A stretch of 64,000 bases of DNA from Pseudomonas frederiksbergensis (GTDB lineage Bacteria > Pseudomonadota > Gammaproteobacteria > Pseudomonadales > Pseudomonadaceae). The notes under the pieces were generated by a model. The model did not search any database and was not told where the DNA came from. It saw nothing but the letters and a program-made list of their open reading frames with translations. The position numbers were made by a program, and so were the translations under genes. The stretch lies in NCBI RefSeq assembly GCF_001874645.1, contig NZ_CP017887.1, positions 124,001 through 188,000 of the forward strand, given 5' to 3'. Shown one piece after another: positions 33,939-43,165 of the stretch (its first letter is position 1; each line of letters starts with the position of its first letter).

Positions 33939-34170
33939 CTTTGGGATCCCCTTTGGCAGGTAGTTTGTGTGTTATGGCAACTTTCACAGGCAGTTCGAGA
34001 GGGACGCAGAAAAGGCCCCAGGCAATCAACCGCTGGAGTGACCGTCTTACCCAATCCCTCTTCGGACGGTTGTCTTCAACCATCACCGCATACGCCCCAG
34101 ACGCTATCAATCGGGCAGACCAGTACCGGGACCAAACGCGCGGAAGGTACATGAAAAACCAGCGGTTCAT
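33925..34170 (-). CDS. Small basic membrane-linked protein, 81 aa
   Basis: No family is recognised. The start at 34170 begins MNRWFFMYLPRVWSRYWSARL, an aromatic-rich, basic region, followed by a hydrophobic LIAWGLFCVPLELPVKVAI. The open frame to 34257 overlaps the upstream gene and is unsupported. It overlaps the downstream membrane protein gene by 14 bases. Confidence 0.45.
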   Translation of the reverse strand: MNRWFFMYLPRVWSRYWSARLIASGAYAVMVEDNRPKRDWVRRSLQRLIAWGLFCVPLELPVKVAITHKLPAKGDPKDGEI

Positions 34171-34222
34171 TGCAGACGGTTGATCACCATCCGCAGCTAC
34201 TGATATGAGGTCAGCGCCCTCC

Positions 34223-34972
34223 TCAGTACTCACTTCGAATCTCGCCCAAGAGAACATCTGGTTGGCGCAAAGGCACCCGCTCTAAAATCCGATCGATGAT
34301 TTCAGAAAGCGGCACTTTCGGTTGACTGGCGCAAATTTCAAGTTCAGAGAGTCGGCGTGCTACGCGCGATTTCCTGTGTTCCGTTGACGGGATCTGGGCA
34401 TGTATCAGGCTCGGGTTGTAAAAAACCAAGCTGTAGTCATCCCAAGACACCACGCTATAGATCAGTCCAGCAGCACCTGGTGCGGTACGACCTGGCAACG
34501 CGGAGTCCCACGCCTCTTGGCGCGAAACCCATTCATCCTCGGAAATATCTTCTGGTCGATCAGTGGAGTTCTGGTAGTGGTAGTCCTTGAAGCCGACGCT
34601 AAGCAGTGCTTCGCGGTAACCAAGATCCGACTCAACGGAGTAGATCGCCAGGACGTTACCGTTCGCAGGGATCAAGCAAACATCGAACGTGAAATCCCAC
34701 TCGGTATTACGTACGCCTTTACCGAGCACAGACACCTTGGGCAAGTCGAATTTTTCGATGAGCTTCCATGTTCTATACGGTTGGATCTTTTCGCCCAGTA
34801 CGCAGAAGTTTGCAGCCAGATCGACTGAGAAGGTCATCTCACGGGCACACACCTTGGCAGCTGCTTTCTCGGCAGCATCGACACACCGTGGCTTGATGGA
34901 AACGAGATGCTTCAGCGCTTGCTCAATAGAGCTGTCTTGGAGAATCAACCCGTTGTAGATCTTGGTGCTCAT
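34223..34972 (-). CDS. Hypothetical protein, 249 aa
   Basis: No family is recognised. Soluble; starts with a helical first third rich in Ala/Lys and then a beta-rich middle (WDFTFDVCLIPANGNVLAIYSVES, GLIYSVVSWDDYSLVFYNPSLIH). AAGGAATCC precedes the ATG at 34972; the frame to 35116 runs through palindrome copy 13 and is not used. Function unknown. Confidence 0.65.
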   Translation of the reverse strand: MSTKIYNGLILQDSSIEQALKHLVSIKPRCVDAAEKAAAKVCAREMTFSVDLAANFCVLGEKIQPYRTWKLIEKFDLPKVSVLGKGVRNTEWDFTFDVCLIPANGNVLAIYSVESDLGYREALLSVGFKDYHYQNSTDRPEDISEDEWVSRQEAWDSALPGRTAPGAAGLIYSVVSWDDYSLVFYNPSLIHAQIPSTEHRKSRVARRLSELEICASQPKVPLSEIIDRILERVPLRQPDVLLGEIRSEY

Positions 34973-35057
34973 AGCCGGATTCCTTAGTCGATGCATGTCA
35001 GTTGCAGTGCCTCGACTCATGGTTTCATGCGAAACCTGATTCGTTGCACGGGGTTCA

Positions 35058-35072
35058 ACCCCGTTGAGGGGG
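35058..35072. repeat. C/G palindrome, copy 13
   Basis: ACCCC 35058-35062, GTTGA, GGGGG 35068-35072. Read toward the gene at 34972 it begins AACTGCCCCC. It is 86 bp before that start. Confidence 0.7.
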
Positions 35073-35191
35073 CAGTTTGTTAAATTCGTGATGATCAGTA
35101 AGCCGTGGCCACGCAATGGCCGTGACTCATGCGGTATTCCCTGACTCGCTCATCCGACCAGTCCCCGAACTTTGCCGCGGCTTCCTGAATC

Positions 35192-36058
35192 TTATTGGGG
35201 CAGCAGGTCCAGACCAAACACGCCATAGTTCCGATTGGCCACCTTCGAGCCGTGTTTAGTGGTGACAATCACGCTCTCCTGGTTTCGGTGTTTTTCGATT
35301 TTTGCAGCTTCAAGATTGACCCACATATCCAGGTGCTTTGGTTCAAAGCGTCTCAAGTATTCAAGCTCCTCCAGGCTGAGCCAGGGGCAGCTGCGGCAGT
35401 TAGACGGAGGGGGAACGGCCTGGCCCGAACTGACGATGTACTGCTGACACGCTGTACGGTCCATACCGAGCTCAATCAAGGGGTACAGGTTCGAAATGCT
35501 TTCTCGGTACCAGCGACTGGGGTTGCGATCAGGCAATGCGACCCGGCGCTCTTCGCCCTTGGCAATGCCAAGCATTACCTGGATTTTTCCGTAGCACGCG
35601 GCGAACTCGCGAATACCCTGCTTCCTGTTGCAGACAACCCCATACCTTTTACTCAGCCACTGTTCGAGAAACCGGTAGATCGGTTGGATTTTCAGTCGGT
35701 CAGTACAGGTCTTCGGATAGGCCTTGCTGCCGATCGTCCCTTTTGTCCGGTAAAAGTGCGTGAGTGATCGCCAACTCTCGGAATGAAAGCCCATATCTGC
35801 GGTGAGAAAGTGAAACTCGATACCGTGACTCAGGCATCGACGCCGAACATTTTCGACATGCAGGTAGGTCTCTGGATACTCGTCGCCTGTGTCACTCATG
35901 ACCACCATGAAGTCGCGCGGCGCATACTTTTTACGAAAAGCAGTATCCTGAATGTACAACTCAAGGAGCGCGGTCGAATCCTGCCCTCCTCCAAAGCTGA
36001 GCACTGTGAGGCGGGACTCACTGGGTTGGAACAGGTCAAGGTTCAGAGGGGTCTTCAT
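35192..36058 (-). CDS. PAPS-reductase-like PP-loop protein
   Basis: A 288-residue member of the PAPS reductase / adenine-nucleotide alpha hydrolase superfamily. The PP-loop is LSFGGGQDSTALLEL (about residues 19-33). KTCTDRLKIQP near 120 is the usual second motif, and a C-terminal SNCRSCPWLSLEE adds a CxxC that could bind iron-sulphur or zinc. Related proteins occur on phages and in DNA-modification loci (DndC-like), but the dnd partners are not here. The neighbours are a Cys-pair protein and a DNA methyltransferase, so a part in DNA modification is plausible but inferred. Assimilatory sulphate reduction is less likely in this setting. Confidence 0.85.
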   Translation of the reverse strand: MKTPLNLDLFQPSESRLTVLSFGGGQDSTALLELYIQDTAFRKKYAPRDFMVVMSDTGDEYPETYLHVENVRRRCLSHGIEFHFLTADMGFHSESWRSLTHFYRTKGTIGSKAYPKTCTDRLKIQPIYRFLEQWLSKRYGVVCNRKQGIREFAACYGKIQVMLGIAKGEERRVALPDRNPSRWYRESISNLYPLIELGMDRTACQQYIVSSGQAVPPPSNCRSCPWLSLEELEYLRRFEPKHLDMWVNLEAAKIEKHRNQESVIVTTKHGSKVANRNYGVFGLDLLPQ

Positions 36059-36125
36059 TTCGCAGGCACCGGATATTTAGATCCAGTCTCCTACGCCCCC
36101 AGAAAATGCAACCGCTCATGCGCAC

Positions 36126-36752
36126 TCAGCTTGCGGGTGGGGTATGGCCCAACAATGACGCCAACTCCTGCTGCTTCGAGGTCAACGCAGGCCAAAACGT
36201 ATGGACATGGCTTGTGACCATTTCCCTCAATTCTTCCTGAAGCTGCACGGACTTGAGGTTCACTTTGAACGCAGTGGGGTTGTGGTCAATTCGATGGCTG
36301 CGCAAGCGCCAGAAAATACTGTAAGCATGCTTGGGGGAAAGCATGTTGTGCTGTCTGTAGTATTCCAGCGCCAGCTGCAGAATGGAGCTTCCTTCAGACC
36401 CAGCCAGTCTCTGCAGCGCCGCCAGACATGAATCCATCTGCATTTTTTTCATCAGATGATTCAGGTGTTTTTTGGCGTCGACATCCGAGACTGCGTTTCC
36501 TTGCTCGAAGATGGGGACCTGGTATTTGAGTATGCACTGCGAGCCCACCCAGAGCGTTTTCTGAGTAAACCGATTGCGAATTTCAAAGTGGTACCGGAGC
36601 GACTCCTGTTCGCAAAGCTCACAGGTTTTTGTAGGTTTTCCGTAGTCGTAAGCGCGCTCCGTAAACATCCACTCAGTAAAAACCTCAGGGAGCGTGTCCC
36701 CTACGGAAAGCGGCAGAATATTGTCTTGAACTCGTTGCGGGAAGGAAGCCAT
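36126..36752 (-). CDS. CxxC-containing protein of phage/element type, 208 aa
   Basis: TCELCEQESLRYHFEIRN near residue 45 followed by KTLWVGSQCILKY gives three Cys in a layout seen in uncharacterised phage and element proteins, probably a zinc site. The rest is helical (HLNHLMKKMQMDSCLAALQRL) with a C-terminal domain. No function can be named. It lies between the PP-loop gene and the methyltransferase gene, all on the minus strand. The start at 36752 is the first Met after unsupported residues. Confidence 0.65.
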   Translation of the reverse strand: MASFPQRVQDNILPLSVGDTLPEVFTEWMFTERAYDYGKPTKTCELCEQESLRYHFEIRNRFTQKTLWVGSQCILKYQVPIFEQGNAVSDVDAKKHLNHLMKKMQMDSCLAALQRLAGSEGSSILQLALEYYRQHNMLSPKHAYSIFWRLRSHRIDHNPTAFKVNLKSVQLQEELREMVTSHVHTFWPALTSKQQELASLLGHTPPAS

Positions 36753-37100
36753 CTCATTTGTTCTCTGGCCAGGGGCTTCATCAGACTTTGGCACTCGACA
36801 GCTCGTAAGCGGCCCGGATCTACCCCCTTCATGGTGGTCCCGGAGGCAGAACAATCTACTGCTCGCACCAACAGATCTTAAAAATTCGACAACTGGAATC
36901 TAGCGTTCTTCCAGCTGCAATTACGTGAGCTGAAATTCCTCTTCACTTTTTCCCCTAACCAGGTTTGAAGTACAGCTCTATTGGTCTTGAGCATCAGGAC
37001 GACGTGGCCACCTATCGAACCCTTTGCCCCCTCCTGAGGAGGCAACTGAAGCCCGGAATTTGTAGTCGAAAGGTCTCTTAGTCCAGCATTGGTGTCGCAG
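36753..37100. other. Gap without a gene
   Basis: No convincing gene. It contains a C/G-rich palindrome at 37027-37043 (CCTCC 37030-37034, GGAGG 37038-37042, spacer TGA), a weaker relative of the dispersed palindromes, 275 bp before the start at 36752. Confidence 0.45.
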
Positions 37101-38759
37101 TCAGAATAACCACTGACACAGTGGACCCGCAAACTCGTTGGCGTACACCTGCGACCATTCCAGATTGAAGCCAGGCAGTAAGTTTTTGCCTTTGGCGCTT
37201 GCAGGAAGAATTGCCACGAGTCGGCCCTTTCGGGTGAGCATTGTTGACGCGTGCTCAAGATGGGCCTGCCAGCGTGACTCGCTATACGGAGGATTCATCG
37301 CAATGCGATCGAACATTCCGAACACTGGTTTCCACTTCAGAAAATCAGCCTGTTCAACCCGGTAGCCCTTCGCCTTGAGGATCTGGCAATGAAGGGGGCT
37401 GATCTCGATGCAGAACGTCCTTTCCTTCGGCATGAGGTCAGCTAAGCCACCCTGCCCTGCTTCTGGCTCAAACCAACTCATTTCCGGCTCGGCGTCGACC
37501 ATAGCCTGAGCGATCGCCGCCTCACCCACATTGACAGGGGTCGGATAGAACTGGTGAGACTTCTGGTCAGGGATACAGCCGGAGCAAACGACCTGGTCAA
37601 GGACATCACCAGGGTTATAGTCGAACTGCCAATAGTGTTTCTCTCGAACGCCGCCGATCGCAGTCAGTACCCTCTCACCTTCTGCCAGTACCGCCTTGTC
37701 GTGGTCACCATAGTCGAACTTTCGCGCCATCGGTATCGAGCGGTAACGCTCGGGCCATGACGGCTCGATGCGCACACTCACCTCTCGCATACCTGCGAGC
37801 AGAGCAATGACCGCGAAGGGCAGTGGCCGATCAAAGAGCTCAAAGTCTTTAAGCTTCTTCTTGGTCTTGGGTCTTTCACGAAAGGCAGCAGGAATCGCTG
37901 CTGGGTGCATGCTGGCGAGTATTGCGTTTAATCGCCACGCCATTTCTGGGTGCACTTGCAGGTGAGCAGTACCAACCCCACCGTAGACACGAATCCGAAG
38001 CGCGCCGCCATCAACTGCCATCCACTCGCCATTCTGGCGACTTGCTGCTTTGATGACTGGGCCCGTGGCGCTGTGTTTGGGCTCATCCCGCCCCATAAAT
38101 TTTGCGATCACACATCGCAAATCATTGATTACACCTTCGGTGTGAGATCCGAAAACCCCTTGAATAATAAGCTTTTTTCGAAATCCTTGAGGTTGATTTG
38201 TAACATGATCGCGGCTCAGGGATCGGAAAATGCCGTCGACTCGCTCACCGAGAAACCTCGCCCTGCTAGCGAGTAAACTCCCCAAAGTTGAGCGCACAGT
38301 GTCATCTTCGAAATCAGGGAGAGCCTCTATCTCCCACTCATCCGGTTCGTTTCGATTCCAGCTATTTCTCGGTTTTTTCTTACCAAGGGGATTCCGGATC
38401 TGCTCAAACCACTCTTCCCGCCGCTTTTGGGGCATGTAGTCGAGCACATCGGTCAACCTCAAGGCCTTGTTCCAGAATTGAGCGTTGAGTTGTGCAACCG
38501 CACCGTCCACCTGGAACAACCCGGCGACGGTGCTGGGCATGCTGTGACGCTGCTCCTTCACGTTGCCTTCAACAAAGTAGTGCAAAACACACGAAAATTG
38601 CTCAGCGTTCATTGCTGCAGCAAGGGCATGAATTCGAACGCGGATTGCGTTGTATTCGCCGACGAGACTGTCCACTAGGTCTGATGCCATCGGAGCAAAA
38701 AATTCGCCCGCATCTTCGACCAGGACACACCCGCTTGTATCGATTTCCAAGGCTTGCAT
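37101..38759 (-). CDS. DNA adenine methyltransferase-like protein with DUF4942-type N-terminus
   Basis: The C-terminal quarter carries an N6-adenine methyltransferase core: WFEPEAGQGGLAD as the SAM-binding loop, FCIEISPLHCQILKAKGYRV, and the catalytic NPPY at residues 489-492 (IAMNPPYSESRW). The order of motifs and lack of a target-recognition domain fit orphan methyltransferases of phages and plasmids. The first 250 residues contain FWNKALRLTDVLDYMPQKRREEWFEQI, the pattern of DUF4942. No restriction gene is near. GAGGTC precedes the ATG at 38759. It may protect or regulate the element's DNA; that is inferred. Confidence 0.8.
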   Translation of the reverse strand: MQALEIDTSGCVLVEDAGEFFAPMASDLVDSLVGEYNAIRVRIHALAAAMNAEQFSCVLHYFVEGNVKEQRHSMPSTVAGLFQVDGAVAQLNAQFWNKALRLTDVLDYMPQKRREEWFEQIRNPLGKKKPRNSWNRNEPDEWEIEALPDFEDDTVRSTLGSLLASRARFLGERVDGIFRSLSRDHVTNQPQGFRKKLIIQGVFGSHTEGVINDLRCVIAKFMGRDEPKHSATGPVIKAASRQNGEWMAVDGGALRIRVYGGVGTAHLQVHPEMAWRLNAILASMHPAAIPAAFRERPKTKKKLKDFELFDRPLPFAVIALLAGMREVSVRIEPSWPERYRSIPMARKFDYGDHDKAVLAEGERVLTAIGGVREKHYWQFDYNPGDVLDQVVCSGCIPDQKSHQFYPTPVNVGEAAIAQAMVDAEPEMSWFEPEAGQGGLADLMPKERTFCIEISPLHCQILKAKGYRVEQADFLKWKPVFGMFDRIAMNPPYSESRWQAHLEHASTMLTRKGRLVAILPASAKGKNLLPGFNLEWSQVYANEFAGPLCQWLF

Positions 38760-39020
38760 TGTTGACCTCAATCACATGACTACAGGGGAAAGCCCCTACA
38801 CACGATTGAATTTTCCAACGGCCAGAAATAATGCAAGCCCTGTCGAGATCGCTTCAAGAATCCAAAATCTTCACCAGAAGAATGTTCTTCATCGTTGGTC
38901 AAAACTGAATTGATACCGTCAAATGCAGACAATGAGGAGCAGCGTCTATCAGCGTTCATTCGCAAGTGTTTACTTGCGTTCCTGCGTTTGCGTGATGACC
39001 TGATGGGTCACAACGGGTAC

Positions 39021-41717
39021 TCAGCGCCCTGGTCTAAGATCGATATCGTCCAGTTCTTCAAGAGTATGAACGACATCCTCGACCCACTCGGCGTCGAAGT
39101 CGTCCCGATCCGCCTCTTCGTGAGTCCCCTTGTTCAGGTAGGTCCAAACGAGATTGGTCGCCGGTATGCCGAGAATTCGGCGAAAGGCGACCAACAGCGG
39201 GGTCTTGTTCGCATGGTTGAATGTCGCCGCTTCGTTGAGTTTCTTAAACAGGGCATCGCAGAGGTTGCGCAGGCTGGGTTCAGCACCGACACCGGGGAGT
39301 TGCAAACCGATCATGCCGAGATCATGGCTGGCGAGCCAGCGCCACATTTTCTCTGACAGCATTTCGAGCGCCTGGCGCGCCGATGCCAAGGCCGCACGAT
39401 CATCCAGCTCGTCCTTTGCCGCTCGCGCCTTGACGATGTAATTCTTGGTGGGAATGTTGCCTCTGACCCTGGGCTGGTAGTCGCCGGTATGATGACGGAA
39501 CAGATAGACCGTACAGTCACCGCGCCGCTTCGGAGGAAGATGCTGCTGAATGTCCTTAATGAACTCGTTGCTATGGCAGGTGACGATGAGTTGCATCTGA
39601 AGGAAGTTGTCGCTCTCGAAAATCGCTTCTCGGATACCGCCGCGATGATCGTGGTCGATCGCGTTGATGGCATCGTCAAAGACGACCAATGGGCTTTCAA
39701 TGCTTTGGGCCTTGGCAAGTAGGATCGCCAACCCCAAGCATCGGATGTGGCCCTCACTCAGGATATGCAAGGCATCGACGCGCGCCTCAGGATTGCCCCG
39801 GAAAGCAATCTCGATCTTTTCATCACCAGTCAGGGGCAGATGCAGCGCCGCGAGCTTGTCGACGTCAAGATCATTCCGGTTGAACTCGTTGTAGAGGTTC
39901 ATGGCTGTCTCGTTAAGACCGGCCAAGAGGCTGCCAGGCAACTTGTCGCGATAGTCTCTGAGCTCGGTCAAGAAGAGGTCATAAGCAGCCTTAATGGGGG
40001 CGTCGCGTTCTATGTTCCGCTTTTCCTGCGCGACTTGCTCGATCAGCTCGGCATTGGTGACATCAAAGGCTGCGATCCTGGTTCTCGCTTCCGCGATACT
40101 GTCGACGCATTGTTGTCGCTTCAGATCATGGGCTTGGATCAGGAGTTGGAATCGATTCAGGCCATCTCGCTCTTCGATATGTTTCTGCCGTTCCTGTTGC
40201 GCGAGCAGCGAAGCGGCGTCTTGCTCGGCCACACGATCGGCGACAATAAGAAGATGTTCGAGTACGAACGCTTCTGGATTAGGATCGAGCTGCGCCGGGT
40301 AAAGGTTCGTCCACCAATCGCCAGCGGGCTCTATGGCCAAGTCAGCAAGGTAGCGGCCCACAGAGGTGTCCTGTTCCTGCAGAGCCACGATGAACTTGCT
40401 CATGTCCGCGAGTAGCTGTCGAAGTTCGCGTGAAGCGGTTGCCGCTTCTGACTGCCTGGTCCTCAAGCTCTCTTGGAGATCGCCAAGATCCTTCAGTTGC
40501 GCGAGACCTGCCTTCGCCTTTTCGTAAGGGTTGGTAACGACATGGATCGGCCCCTCAAGGGGCGTGTTGCAGGCAGGGCAATGGTCTCCTTCGGCTTCCT
40601 GGAGTGCGCTTACAGAGGTGTATAGATCCTTGAACGACACCTGACTGCTTCGCTCCGCGAGCGCCGCCGAAACTTCACCAACCAGCCCGTGTAACTTGTG
40701 AACCTTCTCGAAGGCTTGCAGCAGACCAGGACGTGTCAGGCCAATGTTCCCAGGGGGGACAGCGTTTAGAATGCCCTCCAGTTCCTGTAGTCGGCAAGGA
40801 GCGTCGGCGCTGCCGATTAGTTGCTTCAGGCCCGCATAGGTCATTTCTGCTGAATGCGTCTGGCCAAGTTGGACTTCTTCGTTCACCAGGTCCTGAAGCG
40901 CCTTCGCTTCACCATCAACCGTCACCTGATCGGTCGCCAGCGCATCGCGACGCGCCGTCAAGACAACCTGCTTGTCTACTTCTAGCACGAGTTGACGGTC
41001 AACGGTCTCATTGAAGTGAGCTACGAACTCATTGAACTGGTCCATACCAAACAAGGTGGCAATGAGTTCAGATCGCTGGCCCGCGGGCCTGGCCGCGATA
41101 CGGGAAAAGGCATCGATGCGATTCTTCTCGATGAAACAGAATCGATAGGTCTCTGCATTCGAGACCACATCCACTTCGCGACCCTGTTGGTCAGTTGCCT
41201 TCAGGATGGGCGGTACAAATCGCTGTGCATGGGAATTGGTGAGATAGGTTTTCGCATCGATGCGCTTGCTACCAGCCTCTTCGACCTCGCCTAGAAGGGC
41301 GTACTCCAAGCTTTCGCAAAAGCTGGTTTTACCGCTGCCATTTGGTCCGTAGAACAAAATGATAGGCTTCTGGAGATCAAACGGTTCGGGGTTACGAAAG
41401 CCCCGGAACGGTCCCAAGGTTAAATGTCGCAACCTTTTCCAAGGCCAGGCCCCATTGGCAGCTACAGCTTGAAAGGCGGGTGGCGCGTCCGACGTTAGCG
41501 CCAGCGTTGCTCGAATTAGGTCGACCAGATAGATCGACCGCTGACTTCGATTGCGGGAGGTCGCAGCCAGGGAGTCAAAATTGGCCAATGAGAGATTCGC
41601 CAGCCGCCGCACCTCCGATGGAATGTTCTTCTCCTGCAGATGGAGCCATTCAACGAACCGTTCGAAATCTTGCTTGGCTGACGCCATATCTCCCCCAATT
41701 GTCAGGTCGCTTGTCAT
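39021..41717 (-). CDS. Zinc-hook SMC/RecF-like ATPase, probable defence protein
   Basis: An 898-residue ABC-type ATPase. Walker A is YGPNGSGKTSF near residue 125, the signature helix LSEGHIRCLGLAILLAKAQ near 650, Walker B LVVFDDAINAID at about 677-688, and the switch His in VTCHSNEF. Between them lie long coiled-coil arms joined by a CPACNTPL (CxxC) zinc hook near 385, as in Rad50, RloC and related proteins. The last 170 residues are helical and end with NLVWTYLNKGTHEEADRDDF, which may be an effector domain. Single-gene ATPases of this build often abort phage infection, but no nuclease motif was recognised. AAGGA lies seven bases before the ATG. Confidence 0.8.
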   Translation of the reverse strand: MTSDLTIGGDMASAKQDFERFVEWLHLQEKNIPSEVRRLANLSLANFDSLAATSRNRSQRSIYLVDLIRATLALTSDAPPAFQAVAANGAWPWKRLRHLTLGPFRGFRNPEPFDLQKPIILFYGPNGSGKTSFCESLEYALLGEVEEAGSKRIDAKTYLTNSHAQRFVPPILKATDQQGREVDVVSNAETYRFCFIEKNRIDAFSRIAARPAGQRSELIATLFGMDQFNEFVAHFNETVDRQLVLEVDKQVVLTARRDALATDQVTVDGEAKALQDLVNEEVQLGQTHSAEMTYAGLKQLIGSADAPCRLQELEGILNAVPPGNIGLTRPGLLQAFEKVHKLHGLVGEVSAALAERSSQVSFKDLYTSVSALQEAEGDHCPACNTPLEGPIHVVTNPYEKAKAGLAQLKDLGDLQESLRTRQSEAATASRELRQLLADMSKFIVALQEQDTSVGRYLADLAIEPAGDWWTNLYPAQLDPNPEAFVLEHLLIVADRVAEQDAASLLAQQERQKHIEERDGLNRFQLLIQAHDLKRQQCVDSIAEARTRIAAFDVTNAELIEQVAQEKRNIERDAPIKAAYDLFLTELRDYRDKLPGSLLAGLNETAMNLYNEFNRNDLDVDKLAALHLPLTGDEKIEIAFRGNPEARVDALHILSEGHIRCLGLAILLAKAQSIESPLVVFDDAINAIDHDHRGGIREAIFESDNFLQMQLIVTCHSNEFIKDIQQHLPPKRRGDCTVYLFRHHTGDYQPRVRGNIPTKNYIVKARAAKDELDDRAALASARQALEMLSEKMWRWLASHDLGMIGLQLPGVGAEPSLRNLCDALFKKLNEAATFNHANKTPLLVAFRRILGIPATNLVWTYLNKGTHEEADRDDFDAEWVEDVVHTLEELDDIDLRPGR

Positions 41718-41849
41718 CCCCCAGTTCCTTTTCGCACAGGCTGAAGCGACGACACGCACCACTTGTCAATTTTCTAAATAAACCCCGAACTATCCAATGC
41801 TGGGCGCATGGCCCCCGCTTGCGAAGCGGTTCAAAGACGAAGATCGCCT

Positions 41850-41966
41850 TCAAGCGGAAATCTTGGGCTTGTCGGTCTTGGTGATAATGATCATGGCCAT
41901 AGGCATTCCGTCCTGACCGGACGCGATATGCATTCTCGAGCGACCAGCATGGTTCATCATCTGCAT
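41850..41966 (-). CDS. Possible tiny protein, 38 aa
   Basis: Reads MQMMNHAGRSRMHIASGQDG then PMAMIIITKTDKPKISA. It begins directly after the stop of the next small frame (TAGATG) and lies 133 bp before the ATPase start on the same strand. A short beta-hairpin-like protein is possible. No family; low certainty. Confidence 0.3.
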   Translation of the reverse strand: MQMMNHAGRSRMHIASGQDGMPMAMIIITKTDKPKISA

Positions 41967-42113
41967 CTAAGCAATCTGTCCGTACCATTGCTCAACAGTC
42001 CATCCAAGGGCTTTCGCCATCTCAATATCGCAGAAGGCCGACGCGCATTCGGCTTGTGACGGAAAACACGGCTCTGGTGCTTGAAATGCTCTGGGCGAAA
42101 GGATGTAAGTCAA
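41967..42113 (-). CDS. Possible tiny protein, 48 aa
   Basis: Begins at a TTG with AGGGAG about 15 bases upstream and reads like protein (CFPSQAECASAFCDIEMAKALGWTVEQWYGQIA). A weak C/G palindrome precedes it. It could be the 3' part of a lost gene. Its stop abuts the next frame's ATG, which suggests coupled small genes ahead of the ATPase. Confidence 0.3.
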   Translation of the reverse strand: MTYILSPRAFQAPEPCFPSQAECASAFCDIEMAKALGWTVEQWYGQIA

Positions 42114-42127
42114 ATGTCCACTGCGCT

Positions 42128-42140
42128 CCCTCTGTCAGGG
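42128..42140. repeat. Weak C/G palindrome
   Basis: CCCT 42128-42131, CTGTC, AGGG 42137-42140; shorter arms than the main set. It lies 15 bp upstream of the doubtful minus-strand frame ending at 42113. Confidence 0.35.
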
Positions 42141-42436
42141 TTGAACTGTGATCGTTCTCGATCCCGAAAGAAGGCGCCCTAGACATTTGAAGGACCTATC
42201 GGAAGACCCTGCGTGTCGTGCATAGAAGATTCTTCCACAACGCATCTCACCTAAAACAACCATTTGGGGCCAGATGCAAAGCTTGCATTTTCCCGGCGTG
42301 CGTAAGACTGGGTGCAAGTCAGTGCTGTTTAGCAGCTACCGGCCATCTGCAGACCGATCGCCACCTCGGGCCAATGTTCGCCCCAAGAAACCGATCCGGT
42401 ACCGCACCCTTCACTCCAGAACTACAGGTGACTCCA

Positions 42437-42694
42437 ATGGCTCTTACCCCCCGCTCTTTCAACAAGGTGATGTTCCGGATCGTGGAAGTAATCAGCTACG
42501 TGCCGATGAGCATCGAGGCGCTTCATGAGTCCTGCGCCGTGTCCTTCAAGAGCATCACCGTCGAAGACATTAAAGAGGTGCTAGACGGAATGATCAGAAT
42601 CGGGGCCGTTTCGATCGATCCTTGTGGCATGTACTTCGACTGTACCGCCTACACCCTTGGCGACATCCACCGCGGAAAGCGAGCAGCTGTTTAA
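42437..42694 (+). CDS. Small helical protein, 85 aa
   Basis: No family is recognised. A winged-helix-like pattern is possible: SFNKVMFRIVEVISYVPMSIEALHES, then SFKSITVEDIKEVLDGMIRIGAVSIDPCGMYF, which reads as helices followed by a beta hairpin, as in small DNA-binding proteins. AGGTG lies seven bases before the ATG. A hairpin follows the gene. Confidence 0.6.
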   Translation: MALTPRSFNKVMFRIVEVISYVPMSIEALHESCAVSFKSITVEDIKEVLDGMIRIGAVSIDPCGMYFDCTAYTLGDIHRGKRAAV

Positions 42695-42710
42695 ACTCAC
42701 ATACCAAATT

Positions 42711-42732
42711 AAAAAGCCCCGATTTTCGGGGC
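42711..42732 (-). terminator. Hairpin with U-tract on the minus strand
   Basis: GCCCCGA 42716-42722 and TCGGGGC 42726-42732 with a TTT loop. The T-run lies on the minus strand side, although the gene just before it is on the plus strand, so it may block antisense transcription or serve both. Confidence 0.5.
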
Positions 42733-42794
42733 GAACTCAGTAGAATCACGTACATTTCGCGTCGGCGAAACCAATTCAAAAGTCTGAGAAAGTT

Positions 42795-43088
42795 ATGAAA
42801 GTTAAACCTATGGCGTTAGCCGGTGTGCTACTCGCCACCACTGCGATTGGGTCAATGGCAGATCGCATTCATTGGGCGGGGCAGATTGTTGGCAGCATCA
42901 ATCTGACGAATGTTTCAATCAGCGACGCCAACTGCGGTCCCAACGACTGGATGGAAGTTGCAGGAGGAAAAGGCAAAACAAACGTCATGCGGTACCGCTG
43001 CGGCATGCTGTTTTGGCCTTTTTACAAGTCGGGTGAGTCAGCGCTTGCGGCAACCTATTTCAGCAACAAACCGGCCAGCACCAACTGA
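42795..43088 (+). CDS. Small exported protein, 97 aa
   Basis: A signal peptide (KPMALAGVLLATTAIGSMA) leads a 75-residue mature protein with two Cys (DANCGPNDW and RYRCGMLFW), likely a disulphide. No family is recognised. It is followed by a lipoprotein gene 78 bases later; the pair may act together in the envelope. Confidence 0.65.
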   Translation: MKVKPMALAGVLLATTAIGSMADRIHWAGQIVGSINLTNVSISDANCGPNDWMEVAGGKGKTNVMRYRCGMLFWPFYKSGESALAATYFSNKPASTN

Positions 43089-43165
43089 TTAGATAATGGA
43101 ACGGATGACACATTCACGCCTGGCCCTGACTCGGCCATCGGCGGTTTGTCACAAGGACTGAATCA

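Larger units (their letters stand above)
41718..42436. other. Gap with two doubtful tiny frames
   Basis: Apart from the two minus-strand tiny frames listed and a weak palindrome at 42128-42140, nothing is visible here. Confidence 0.45.

Noticed and set aside
38784..38794. GGGG-N3-CCCC palindrome before the methyltransferase gene
   Set aside because: The polarity is reversed (G arm first) and it is only about 25 bp from the start, so it was not counted in the C/G palindrome family.
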